Source: RGIG4097 sp964550635 | GTDB lineage: Bacteria; Bacillota; Clostridia; Christensenellales; CAG-917 | NCBI GenBank assembly: GCA_964550635.1 | Contig: CAZJZV010000009.1 | Coordinates: 1 to 57,081, forward strand | Length of the DNA: 57,081 nt | Reading direction: 5' to 3' | Part shown: piece after piece, positions 39,801 through 43,489 of the stretch | Position numbering within the stretch: position 1 is the first letter of the stretch | Layout: the number at the start of each line of letters is the position of its first letter | Translations under genes and position numbers: made by a program | Notes under the pieces: generated by a model | What the model saw: the letters and a program-made list of their open reading frames with translations, nothing else | Database searches by the model: none | Told to the model about the DNA's origin: nothing

Positions 39801-40810
39801 TCAACGTAGGCGGTATCGTCGGATATGCGCAACTCGCAAAGAGTATGACGAATTGCACCTTCCACGGAATCATCAACGTCAACTCCGCAGGCGCAACCGT
39901 GAACGTCGGCGGTCTTGTCGGCAAGGACGAATCGTCCGTCGAAAATCTCACCGTAGGTGAAACCACTATCACGAATACTCCCGTCTACGCAGGCACCGTC
40001 GTCGCAACAATAACCGTGACCGCATCCACTGCAAACGTCGGCGGTATCGTCGGTCTTGCAAAGGCGGAAAACACCTATCAAAAGGTCGTGTCCGTCAGTG
40101 AAATCTACGTGTTCTCGGCGGGTACGGTCAATATGGGCGGTATCGTCGGCACGTCCGCAACCGTCACGGACGGTCACTATCTCAAGAATGCAACCTTCAC
40201 CGTCAACAACGGCACCTACACCGCCAAGACGAATGCATACGGCAGTGCAAAAACCTACGACGAACTTTACAACGGAAGTAATTCAAACTATAATAGTAGC
40301 GGAGTGATGGGCGAAACAGCGACCACAAAAGGCGCACTCGACTTCGTCGCAGACGTTCAACCTCTTGCAAGCGCAAGCGAAAACGCAACGATTGCGCCGA
40401 GAGAAAGTATGCGTCTTGCGGACGTCATCGACACCTACGTGTTGAAGTACGAAATCTCCGAAACCACTATCACCATTGACGGCAACTCCGCAAGAGCGTA
40501 TCAAAAGGCAGGCACGAGTGCATACGTCGGCACCGCAAAAGGCACGACGAGCAGTCGTATAGGCATTGCAAATCAACAGCACGTCAACCTAATCACGGCG
40601 TTCAACTATATGAACTTCTCACTGAAGAACAATATCACGATGTACACCGGCTACACTCTCAAGACGTCCCCCGAAGCGTTTATCGGCTCGGTCACGAGAG
40701 TGAATAACGCAATCATCAACGTGCGCACCGCAGTGGACGGCAAGACTCCGCAAATGTTCGCGCACAACGCAACAAACTCAAGCCTTGATTGGTACGGAAT
40801 AATTCGATAG
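21845..40810 (+). CDS. Giant secreted GLUG-repeat surface protein (6321 residues)
   Basis: An uninterrupted 18.97-kb gene. A signal peptide (hydrophobic core FALLFVLVLSVCLVTAF, likely cleavage after NVAFA) is followed by a unique domain to about residue 240. Blocks of GLUG-type repeats, GG(I/V)VGY/GxxxG with small beta strands, occupy about residues 300-1685, 2070-2485, 2720-3170, 3485-4420 and 5850-6130. Several blocks open with a segment like DNPFVISNWIYLVRLSDIVNG. Such repeats fold as right-handed beta-helices in adhesins. A jelly-roll-like segment interrupts the first block, a threonine-rich stretch lies near 4460-4550, and MBG/YDG Ig-like domains fill about 4740-5480. No LPXTG motif, SLH domain or C-terminal membrane segment is seen, so anchoring is unknown. 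AAGGA precedes the ATG. Confidence 0.93.
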   Translation: MKNRNAKLNLTSKVARATVFALLFVLVLSVCLVTAFDVDSTNNNVAFASKDGSASSTTYGSVSTLTTGFKTNLKDVGSNFAYSWYVYTYIVSTGTGMTNNSTADTVSVKLVQDGSGEYANFVYRKRYNFTGTVLELVQGGFFSSVTISATATGGNKGVDYGITASTTTSGSYSSVAAEKNNTIKIGTTKTAALSTSTKGIEIDFQGTDSNDPTLTFKDVVLTFTRNPNFSFTAATVSGANFALRNRSDFVCLATDVSMGYNDYSNVTFSVEPNTANSQTAYASGGREIKMLSTEFTPIGNSTYQFKGSIKGNGCTISGLKLATGGYSGLFGKLGSGASVENLTISDANGSGGTSSSRGILAGSAEGTVSITNCHVSGSISGTIQIAGLVGYVNGATLTITNCTNNATVTGSGYTTESNTGNMRSCIGGLVGYANASATVTITNSSNKSGGTITGQRGVGGLVGYAYGTLTISGKYSSESYTNSATVNGGVDVGGIVGYMSKGSVSDTSNNGTINGKSGADYNSYSIVQYDAHAYSDQTVANINDGSTNTKYYSENKASMSFVVQVPAGTVVSGFAITNANDTSDQTDRAPVRVFIFGSNTNTIGTSNVTTGGGVEYGTMSGNANWTEIYNSNNIGIGTANFYRKDIQFSNIYSYTYYLVYVSHGTHGSGKLQFSEFDLLYSENVGGIVGRVDAAEDNRASISGASNGGSGAVSGGTNVGGIVGYDKYGNINTSASNAGAITGYANVGGIFGRNNSTGSKGINLAATGDNQIINTGAITSAGGNYIGGIGGYTQDAIFSGAIVNTGTISASGKSHVGGIGGYFFGSRRYFNESNVEVGTFTNSGNVSGGTYTGGIAGLSEYGTIGTSYNSGRIEGGNYTGGIVGQVTDKTTVSNTSMRNTAVVKGSNYVGGIFGDWKLKEARNLGTLESYGTVAGTSYIGGIVGNLNTNGKTLSGTFKVSYEYDNTNYAQTYVSDGTTVTNNHEIVSHSGSFGGGLFGYTSGGSTITFNNGTQVSGEIDAYEGNIAGGRATGVAVGGAVGANIDVTLNFANCTSIPIYSNIIGRSSQTVSINGTDYANAGMIGGVVGFNGGTLTGRDGVYIIQTGSVFNVVNGYYVGGIVGYNTGTVTNCRSNVSNLGGDDWRANYTGGVIGYNTSANVSGVYANSNIKGYSYIGGYFGYTSAAFTFSNIEHSGTIEAWGSYAGGFVGQAAANVTFSGCTNSGEIVGTGNRVGGFVGEATSVTFSGTNLNTANITGGSYSSSSGRSNGDYTGGFVGKGTIDVAAGANLRAVGVVKAFGNYAGGLFGEWTLKEVRAVGTLEFYGTVAGKGYVGGIAGKFDTANKALTGTFKVGTTYDSVNRTSNGSVEIVAHIEAFAGGVFGYASGGSTVTFVNGTSISGQLDAWESKITGNNEASGNVVGGAVGANVGVTLDFSACTTTPITSNIIARRSANVSINGTTYETVGMIGGVVGFNSGTIKGNASNYLINAGNSNIFNTVASAKYTGGVVGYNTGSLTNCRAAAIVGYSNTGYRQSYTGGIAGYNSGTVSGVYTNSTVYGVGYTGGYFGYTTAGVSNVYHTATITASGQYVGGIAGNASGATFANCYHKGTITGGTNVGGIVGGGTPTLQNCYVEVDDSNLLTGTTVGGLSGETGGTFTNSWAIYYGSNAYSKCTVNAGKAVRIEDDFKSTAKVYPNNGNNWNVIASNSVTYFYIANLSVVNGSYLGLFKMTNAVTPTSSNIEYNKPNYIVSTANADGSVAFNSVQYMGSTASSIQVKNCTINDATANIGGQNGTNNFTYNGDHKLNKTNYTLLTGVKYNKATFTLTSGDDVNVSSAGYKFKIVISYDSTGNESTANNDVENPVLGQKLNVQGQAITAFDLSAADAIYCYNGPAYGMEKAPNGNDGYNITKFATQGVGVLEYASDYTTKFYIYSAYFGKIVYNASSNANYTTVTMTPPTVSLTDGVLTDRIQKDKSISFSGTANYANSKVLYYTLVDSDFGVRANKTRDNTWGSEDNPFVISNWIYLVRLSDIVNGTMQPIDSVVGYSKATGVSSKATTIFYDGCYFEVSADIEIPAGIIFNPIGGRVVNNVTSYNQGITSATSPTGTKVSYFGGNFVGANGIRNINIGNHFNYTTNAPDFVGLFGYIDVLKANTGKAGVKNIAVSGTIKGTDYVGGIVGYAKNAVIDSAYVSASSTATCTVGGDDYVGSIAGYLGAGCELYTTNVADGTVSSQYVTVQGTNFVGGFIGAIEQTAGYDAGGNTCVVGGNGNKVLKLVGNGTITATGDYVGGIVGAIKSNSSTSITKFAPNFARNTANISARNYVGGIVGAVLGSNVISLENAENSNANTWSYNGTSTGSTVSTVGGTDYVGGIAGYLDGGNNLFTRVFSTANVNGGSYVGGLVGQVKGGTFNSCFVTEPGTNVVAFSTDKVVASTQYAGGIAGSADGANVSFNDCYVQGFKWSRVSTSSGGVAGYASSTVKFENSWALYLAINADYTTVSKNGNGKYIIADPEVESDNNSAVQTATIYETFVFAGLQANTTLTGSSNMRAVKTASQAGKGIIPLGITLPTHSGALTNDTDKVQLVFYDVSGTETATDNAFNAENDSSSNATMLYIYLAIGKESMSVCRRQVVFNNVSDYTSATAWQNAYLSLTKPIQYRANQYKATVSLTNTAGPYEGAFQISFIANYTVSGGTLSGTYVYVSRNTSFSYSKNSSVAPLIIANMTDWNNFANTVRGTQGTWTGAVKLTANIGTASNPVTLPAGYCSTTDINKFRFGGTFDGNGYTITVNLTNSNQGTTNEISLFPQAAGATFMNLTVAGSVGVVTTDSNGNPTADASAAGSDIGAFVGIARGNLTFLNCKNQAFVSGGMGHNTGGLVGTAGNNNVTFIDCVNEGSVISAGNFSSNGTVQFGVGGIIGSTGTSTTGSVILESCRNSGPIASDANVGGIIGLSASTCTIRNCGNTGNVTGASAYESDTCVGGIAGIGTQDGNLNIYACYNTGDILAYGNKAGGILGGDSQYTTVGSKETKIYYCYNTGSVTTGGPSPKTSGGGGVQAAGIVGTLTYIDIQYCYNVGTIRANGVVYTGSAAGVNVFPHARIGGIGGYAGDNAKIVLKNCYNVGLIVIGGNIRTATGDYNDSSYAAGILGEIEDNFYNSNVDIANNYSLKYQVHRLYKLKDGGGTAPSTADGGLQSGWDSYEWQTYAQNTTDCSYSGAVIDSIADFTSAYFSGASERIIPLANAATYSNIISNKVVDGSGNEIRTDHLNSTDYNTGNSAVMNTTGTKTYGGATTVTATNVNTGIENGALGGYIYVYGCLPQLACFALDTKNGLAMTSMGYGYDEVNERYVLQPAGGVENPYIIKDGIDFMSINAITQSRGNHYDFANANIEFADSTNNLSGDICTYINLPTQTSDIANAYKFTNGKNNQSTAGKSYHIYSEGAVVKQQKNYFETGVNSYSGSGQWKSRNAYYNGSSLTTGAEIYTVNIYPVGMFGNSGNRSFKGNIDGRLKTINANNIHQTVWDNSSKAEVRGLKLDRTIGHSADVYAGLFAFIENATVSNIKASGSITGRSISSGGNVHVGIVGYAKGESTIDGLEAVGLTIQALNGTGGSRTNAVGGIIGVAEPASEQTLTIKNCKVSGATTVTGFAPNIGGIIGLSSSYNNAGASAQVVVQNCNVQSATLSTTGTKTLVGGIVGKCSDNGSLTVTGSSVGTIGNLTTSDSNYSVTIKGDYAIGGIAGNAVANANSNMAFIDCTVYGDVVIERTGTTNDSTYGTAIGGIVGYISNDANAFSLFRGALGFHGTINASVGSATVKNIGGAVGYMGTSAVFDSIDVNIYGKIVTPNAGTTENIGGFAGYNAGGTLDGEFFVAPVLDCENANYVGGFIGLNGGNTAITRTSEIYTAKENGTSGNPVENGGGSILGKNYVGGFIGGNSASGDSGLYIGAKEFLGASFGSDGDKANIILYSSVDGKAYIGGFLGRNEGNLYGEYCQVVNAGQVGAGNSSKGTSSTYVEIIGGVIGSNGATSTIVFGANASFQNNGQVGNSAYTTAYQKFIGGILGANAGTFNNTGILVNTGNVYGYEYVGGAIGLLISGTISGTLSNGVSSSGESFAADSDAFACDENAATTGSATVTAEKNVGGVIGAMLGGATIGSSSASTHLYNYGTVTATNAISNAGGIIGLMYGTIQGSSANKVVFENHGQVVANNFAGGIIGVVDGLIDNASFSNYSAQMEFGGNTAMGGAIGAITTGYGNTHFPSSTVTSVGTNYNTNNIATHITNTHFAYQASEGSTDQVTVTANGSKDGEQTIGSTYFKGGLGGVIGVINASDISDTNYWSGNSYYVNGNVKGTGVDGVGGLVGAIDGSKVVIENMLVYQSAIEGANNVGGIVGYNASGVTSAPSIINCFNVKGTIAGTSNYGGIVGNAVNTYTDGSYWILPFSNDVLNKVDPNNISGTLNASFNVAGSGKSGYKTALTAVTTTNTDTTTTNGETTKIVTTTTTTGGQLFTSNSGATLTGAADMNTTLYYATVKVVTTSTLDTTNDEWTTTEATTTTYTAVGTPKDILNFSVSYMSANSGEPSALGYASWEALATAYNPDILYNPAHGFGSYGDAGNIVYSTGDIEHGFFYVYAQDGATGANATISVDITGNELAQWNIIANTPVKGTIDNSAMTYDNSAIEVGHIYTKATVPNGSGYYVYFYGTTPNPSDNNAESDYSALDVRGKSSSGQTGTIYFDWDTNAKESSTSNYGAVGNVLVYFRKVTMESGLVYNGMQRYAPIVDMTYKLDTASSSTDSINQSYYYFAGTTDGSVNTATNAGTYDVKANIWFRDSAGEVITIGSVDSTVNNEYKWTINQRELELTDKTSTSVGIYDNTYKHYVEFVVENSVYDGTELLKLLSIKAEGATVSTLNNSMPTLGQNSTTAYYTESNGESSTAENDCSYTVVGGAYSEASSVQTYTYTFRVYFNQAGSHKVEVSANTNDNIGKNYKLGTNTLTVQVNRRKLTISTTYSGSAPYTYNGGASYQGLTRITIGGSNANEGFVGTDYNSVKFTVSGTATVGSSQKNNLIAISDLNRQGSSIYYNVMATDAATYNVTITKPSTASGVAKNYTISGSSSFSWTIAKYDIETSGLTIKDTTVTYDGKAHYIDSEGGSGTGSSNQETLGKETITFRVNVTYSGTGGSSFAVNVGTYTASISADSQGSTGGTGTVVRENGCLSKVPVENAADNYNITFKGTTTGTATLTINQAEIKVTAWNVGSYVYTGSNQGPSVTKVNVGGTDCTSIAYSNNQVTISNVFGSETLTLTATGFRNKDAGSYTAKVTAIASATGNNAAGATQVGNYKLVTDNSTAYTIAKSKISFTYTGTVGDKVYDGTTKYEGFNASSYSISTSNGGSTSNGAITLSDAHYWNGTSAVADTNVKTGTQAYSVRFNATLKDSANYEWTSGSGVYTTSATAHITPKGLTVTLNDYNNRAYKSFDNDENYATITSSGGKDAKSKSQRTGKGITVSGFITSDSGIVLDAFFREENRNRADFDEYVNGISKDANGNYSAGSSDKKMLEFKLSSTNNKHLNYYIADVEHKGGSSALATAITAASAPTQLYVLCKDSQITSTKINNVATYKSSTLSIEITKYTAKADYSNTTQSYAKADNSYNTDWVEVTGKLRVPSSWKLDVEVEVENGWMTENGQAKEYKKYTRIVGRASSANLGATLKSASGKDLCVNLRNQPTLVIGYFVATADGYQVGSVAGLLIATEYYKGNFKDETSTTEDKAYNFNVVPMAVPTGVELDTSTYPTTWEGFLEAYYTKYNVSYDITTHPAYATYQSVAAEYKTATGFDLEEPAYGIYIYEDNEETGYYYWQPIEIEMPTYTKFVQVNDFDMIVTDRDLQLLQESFGNNWGAGKTYLSNVVLFNVGSVAVLNNSVFAGDFNGTYDGAGYTINHLTILANVTSGDVANIGMFSHLGAPSTTTSSGEPTVNTSEITSINIRNANIQVYDSRTSGTLNVGGIVGYAQLAKSMTNCTFHGIINVNSAGATVNVGGLVGKDESSVENLTVGETTITNTPVYAGTVVATITVTASTANVGGIVGLAKAENTYQKVVSVSEIYVFSAGTVNMGGIVGTSATVTDGHYLKNATFTVNNGTYTAKTNAYGSAKTYDELYNGSNSNYNSSGVMGETATTKGALDFVADVQPLASASENATIAPRESMRLADVIDTYVLKYEISETTITIDGNSARAYQKAGTSAYVGTAKGTTSSRIGIANQQHVNLITAFNYMNFSLKNNITMYTGYTLKTSPEAFIGSVTRVNNAIINVRTAVDGKTPQMFAHNATNSSLDWYGIIR
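23405..23890 (+). other. Galactose-binding-like (F5/8C-type) insertion in the GLUG array
   Basis: About residues 520-682 of the giant protein break the GLUG pattern. The stretch has the layout of discoidin/F5-8C carbohydrate-binding jelly rolls: ANINDGSTNTKYYS near the start, FVVQVPAGTVVSGFAITNAN, RVFIFGSN, WTEIYN, and YYLVYVSHG with FSEFDLLY at the end. GLUG repeats resume at once with ENVGGIVG. This assignment rests on pattern only. Confidence 0.6.
24554..25510 (+). repeat. Internal duplication of the giant gene, copy 1
   Basis: About residues 903-1222. It begins GSNYVGGIFGDWKLKEARN, passes through YGTVAG, GGSTITF, VGGAVGAN and SNIIGR, and ends in GGYFGYTSAAF plus one more repeat. The same order of landmarks recurs in the segment starting at 25730, so about 390 residues were duplicated as a block. 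Confidence 0.75.
25730..26665 (+). repeat. Internal duplication of the giant gene, copy 2
   Basis: About residues 1296-1607. It begins FGNYAGGLFGEWTLKEVR and repeats the landmarks of copy 1 in order (YGTVAG, GGSTVTF, VGGAVGAN, SNIIAR, GGYFGYTTAG). Divergence between copies is clear at protein level, so the duplication is not recent. Confidence 0.75.
36070..38200 (+). other. MBG/YDG-type Ig-like repeat region of the giant protein
   Basis: About residues 4742-5452. Six to seven domains follow one another, each joined by a linker such as INQRELELTD, VNRRKLTIST, IAKYDIETSG, INQAEIKVTA, IAKSKISFTY or ITPKGLTVTL and each containing a Y-(D/N/T)-G turn (VYDGTEL, TYNGGAS, TYDGKAH, VYTGSNQ, VYDGTTK). 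This is the pattern of bacterial MBG and YDG domains, which act as stalk or adhesive modules. Confidence 0.75.
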
Positions 40811-40827
40811 GCGGAGAATAACCGAAA

Positions 40828-40893
40828 CCGCTACTGCACAAATAGCGGAAAACGCAACAACTAAAAACTAACCGTGGCGTAAACACGTTACGC
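40828..40893 (+). other. Two hairpins between the giant gene and the TasA-like genes
   Basis: CCGCTA / TAGCGG (40828-40848, 9-base loop) and GCGTAA / TTACGC (40877-40893, 5-base loop). Neither has a T-tract, and no promoter is seen, so they are more likely mRNA-processing or stabilising structures inside one transcript than terminators. Confidence 0.5.
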
Positions 40894-40912
40894 AAAACGG
40901 AAAACGGAGAAT

Positions 40913-41848
40913 ATGGAAAAGAAGAAATCCTACAAAAAATACTTTTACGGCATTTTCGTGCCGGTACTGGTTATGGTAGTCGCCCTTTCGATGGCGGGGA
41001 TTTCTTATGCTTGGTTCTCCGACTCCGTGACCGCGGAAATCTCCACGATACACCTGTCCACCGCAGAGATTTTCACCCTTGAATTTGTCATCGGGGACGG
41101 AAGCAACGTCTACGAAGGACAAAAAGCCATTCTGGGCACTTCGAAAGTCAACAACCAATTCCCCATCGGAGCGGACGGCGGTCATCTCGTGACGAGCCAA
41201 TACGCAACTCAAAAACTCGGTCTCGAAGACGGCACCAACCTTTACAATCTCTACATGCAGGACGCACCATTCGGTCCTTACGTTAGCGAGCAAGAAAAGG
41301 GCGCAAGACTGCCTTTACGTCTCGATACCGACGGGAAAACCGTGGAATTGAAGGTTTCAATCTCCAAAGTCGAAGTCAAAAAGGAAGGCGCGGATACGCT
41401 CACCATAAACATTCCGAGCGTGTCAGGGGATGGCAAAAACTACGGTGTGGACGATATTTCACTCGGTTTCACTTGGTATCTTGAGTCGGGCGGAAAAACC
41501 TATTCTCCATACGGCGAAGTGGATACCGCATTCAAGGATAAAACCCTTGCAAGCGGTCTCGATACGACGAGCAATATAACCTTGTCCGCAACAACCGCAG
41601 GTCTTGAAGACGGTGCAACAAACGCTACGTTCACCATGGTTTTCGCACCCGAAAAACTCTATTGGGCGCAATATAGCGACACCGATTGGGAAAAATCCGT
41701 GTCCGAAGTCTACACCGATTATTCCAACGAAAACGGTGCGTTCAAGGAAAAATTGACAGACATCAACAAGTATTCCGCAATCGCATATGCGGGCGCCACT
41801 TTCAAATTCGACATTCAAATCGAAGTGGTTTCCATCAGTGAAAGTTAG
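40913..41848 (+). CDS. Exported TasA/camelysin-like protein 1
   Basis: 311 residues. The N terminus is basic (MEKKKSYKKY), then hydrophobic (residues 12-30), ending in GISYAWFSD (29-37). This is the pattern of TasA/CalY-type signal peptides cleaved by SipW, where an aromatic-F-S/T-D word follows the cleavage site. The rest is beta-rich, with no catalytic motif seen. TasA proteins form extracellular fibres by strand exchange. CGGAG precedes the ATG. It lies 102 bp after the giant gene with no terminator between, and 11 bp before the next gene, so it is probably cotranscribed with both. The family call rests mainly on the N terminus. Confidence 0.7.
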   Translation: MEKKKSYKKYFYGIFVPVLVMVVALSMAGISYAWFSDSVTAEISTIHLSTAEIFTLEFVIGDGSNVYEGQKAILGTSKVNNQFPIGADGGHLVTSQYATQKLGLEDGTNLYNLYMQDAPFGPYVSEQEKGARLPLRLDTDGKTVELKVSISKVEVKKEGADTLTINIPSVSGDGKNYGVDDISLGFTWYLESGGKTYSPYGEVDTAFKDKTLASGLDTTSNITLSATTAGLEDGATNATFTMVFAPEKLYWAQYSDTDWEKSVSEVYTDYSNENGAFKEKLTDINKYSAIAYAGATFKFDIQIEVVSISES

Positions 41849-41859
41849 GAGGGTAGTCA

Positions 41860-42684
41860 ATGAAAAGATCTAGTTTGATATTGATTTCTGCGATTATGCT
41901 CCTTACGGTCATAGTCGGTGTGGTCGGGATCACTGCGGCGTGGTTTGGCGATATAAAGAGCGCAAGCAACGTCGTCACTATCACGTCCGATCAACCGTCG
42001 GGCGCGGCGACTATCGTCACGGGCAGTGAGTCAAGCTCGACAAACAGCACGGACACGAAACTGCGCCCCGCTATCGTCGTGCCTGAAAAATGGCTCGCGG
42101 ACCACGACGGTGAACTTGCAAATATCCCCGTTATCGGCGCAGGAGCGGAAGCAAAAGTCACGGACGGCACTCTCGTATCCGTCGCAAGAGCCGCGGAAGT
42201 GTCCTTCGATTTCCAATATTCGGGCGCACCGCAAAACGGTTTGGTGTCCGAAGTCGAAATCAAACTTGCATCCGTCACCCTTGAAAATCCCCGCTCCAAA
42301 GACGAAAACGACAACGTTGTAGTCAACACGAGTCTGACGGACTACAAAGAACAATTCGTGGTTGCGATGACATCCTACACTCGCGATCAAGACGCGTTCA
42401 ATTTGACGACGAATAGCGGTGATTACGCCTACAAGTCGGTGACAAAAGACATAAAAGTCACGGACGATAACGGAGTCGTCAACACCGTCAATGCGACCGT
42501 ATACGAACCAAAACAAGACAATAGCACGTCCACGACTCTGAAAGCGCATATCTTCTCGGGCTCTCAACACACCATAGTCGTGACCGTCTATTTCAAAAAC
42601 GTGGACGAAGAAACGCCCCCTGAACTTATGGACGTCAATCTCTTCTTCAACTTTGAAATCAATCTCGTGCAAGCGACGGCATAA
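41860..42684 (+). CDS. Exported TasA/camelysin-like protein 2
   Basis: 274 residues with a signal anchor (residues 5-26) ending in GITAAWFGD (23-31), the same word as in the preceding protein. A Ser/Thr-rich stretch follows (TGSESSSTNSTDTKL), then beta-rich sequence with AEVSFDFQYSGAPQNG and HTIVVTVYFKNVDEETPPELMDVNLFF near the end, as in TasA-like domains where a late strand contributes to fibre assembly. AGGAGG stands ahead of the ATG. The gene is 11 bp after protein 1 and 9 bp before protein 3. A structural surface-fibre role is inferred. Confidence 0.68.
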   Translation: MKRSSLILISAIMLLTVIVGVVGITAAWFGDIKSASNVVTITSDQPSGAATIVTGSESSSTNSTDTKLRPAIVVPEKWLADHDGELANIPVIGAGAEAKVTDGTLVSVARAAEVSFDFQYSGAPQNGLVSEVEIKLASVTLENPRSKDENDNVVVNTSLTDYKEQFVVAMTSYTRDQDAFNLTTNSGDYAYKSVTKDIKVTDDNGVVNTVNATVYEPKQDNSTSTTLKAHIFSGSQHTIVVTVYFKNVDEETPPELMDVNLFFNFEINLVQATA

Positions 42685-42693
42685 GGTGAGCGT

Positions 42694-43299
42694 ATGAAAA
42701 ACAAGAAAAAAATAGTCGTAATACTCATTGCCGTTATGCTCCTTGCTTGCCTTGGCTCCGTGCTCGGAGTCACCCTTTCGCGTTGGTCGTCGGGGGAAGG
42801 CGATACCACAGTCGCTCCGCAAGTCGGGGTGGTGGACTGGAACGTCTACGCAAAATACGTCAAGACGGCGGACGACGGCGTGGGTTTGCGTATCGTCGGA
42901 TTCACCGGCACGACCGCAATAGAAGACGTGATTTTGCCAAAGAATATCGGCGGAAAGAACGTCGTTTCAGTGTCAAATTCGCTCTACGCCGACACCACGG
43001 ACAAGAGCATTCCCAAAACACTCAAAATCCCTACTACGATAACTTCAATCGACGCGGGCGCGTTTTCGGGACTCACAAACCTTGCGGAAATCACCTTTGA
43101 CGGCGCTTCGCAATGCAATATCGGTATGGGTGCGTTTATGGGTTGCAATGCGGTGAAAACTTTCAACGCGGGCGCAGAAAGCAATATCGTTTTCGGCACG
43201 CAGACTCTTTCGTCTTCAACGGTATCTGCGTTCAGGACTTACGTGGGTTTGCCGTCCACGACGGTGATAACAATCGGCGAAACCGTACTCGGCGCGTAA
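42694..43299 (+). CDS. Exported protein with TasA-like leader and LRR_5 segment
   Basis: 201 residues. The leader (MKNKKKIVVILIAVMLLACLGSVLGVTLSRWSS) mirrors those of its two neighbours, though the aromatic word is reduced to RWSS. The mature part contains BspA-like LRR_5 units: LKIPTTITSIDAGAFSGL, then LAEITFDGASQCNIGMGAFMGC. It thus joins the export signal type of the upstream pair with a repeat type found in the lipoprotein gene at 12415. The Cys in LLAC is within the hydrophobic core and is not a convincing lipobox. A terminator follows 113 bp later. Confidence 0.7.
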   Translation: MKNKKKIVVILIAVMLLACLGSVLGVTLSRWSSGEGDTTVAPQVGVVDWNVYAKYVKTADDGVGLRIVGFTGTTAIEDVILPKNIGGKNVVSVSNSLYADTTDKSIPKTLKIPTTITSIDAGAFSGLTNLAEITFDGASQCNIGMGAFMGCNAVKTFNAGAESNIVFGTQTLSSSTVSAFRTYVGLPSTTVITIGETVLGA

Positions 43300-43412
43300 T
43301 TTCCGCAGGGAACGATGATTTTTGTCAAGCGGCGTGATTGGACTTCACTAAAACGCTCGACGATAGAAAAATTTCGGACTGTGTTTGTCCGCCTATGATT
43401 AAAATCAATTTG

Positions 43413-43437
43413 CCGTTCGCTTCGCGGACGGTTTTTT
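43413..43437 (+). terminator. Terminator after the TasA-like genes
   Basis: 8-bp stem CCGTTCGC / GCGGACGG (one GU pair), loop TTC, then six T. It is 113 bp past the last stop; nothing recognisable lies in that gap. Confidence 0.88.
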
Positions 43438-43438
43438 A

Positions 43439-43467
43439 TTGCAAAATTCAAGTGCGTATGCTAAAAT
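43439..43467 (+). promoter_or_regulatory. Promoter of the PI-PLC-like gene
   Basis: -35 TTGCAA (43439-43444), 17-bp spacer, -10 TAAAAT (43462-43467) with an extended TGC directly before it. It starts two bases after the T-run of the previous terminator. Confidence 0.72.
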
Positions 43468-43489
43468 ATAGCGGTAATAGGGAGTAGTT

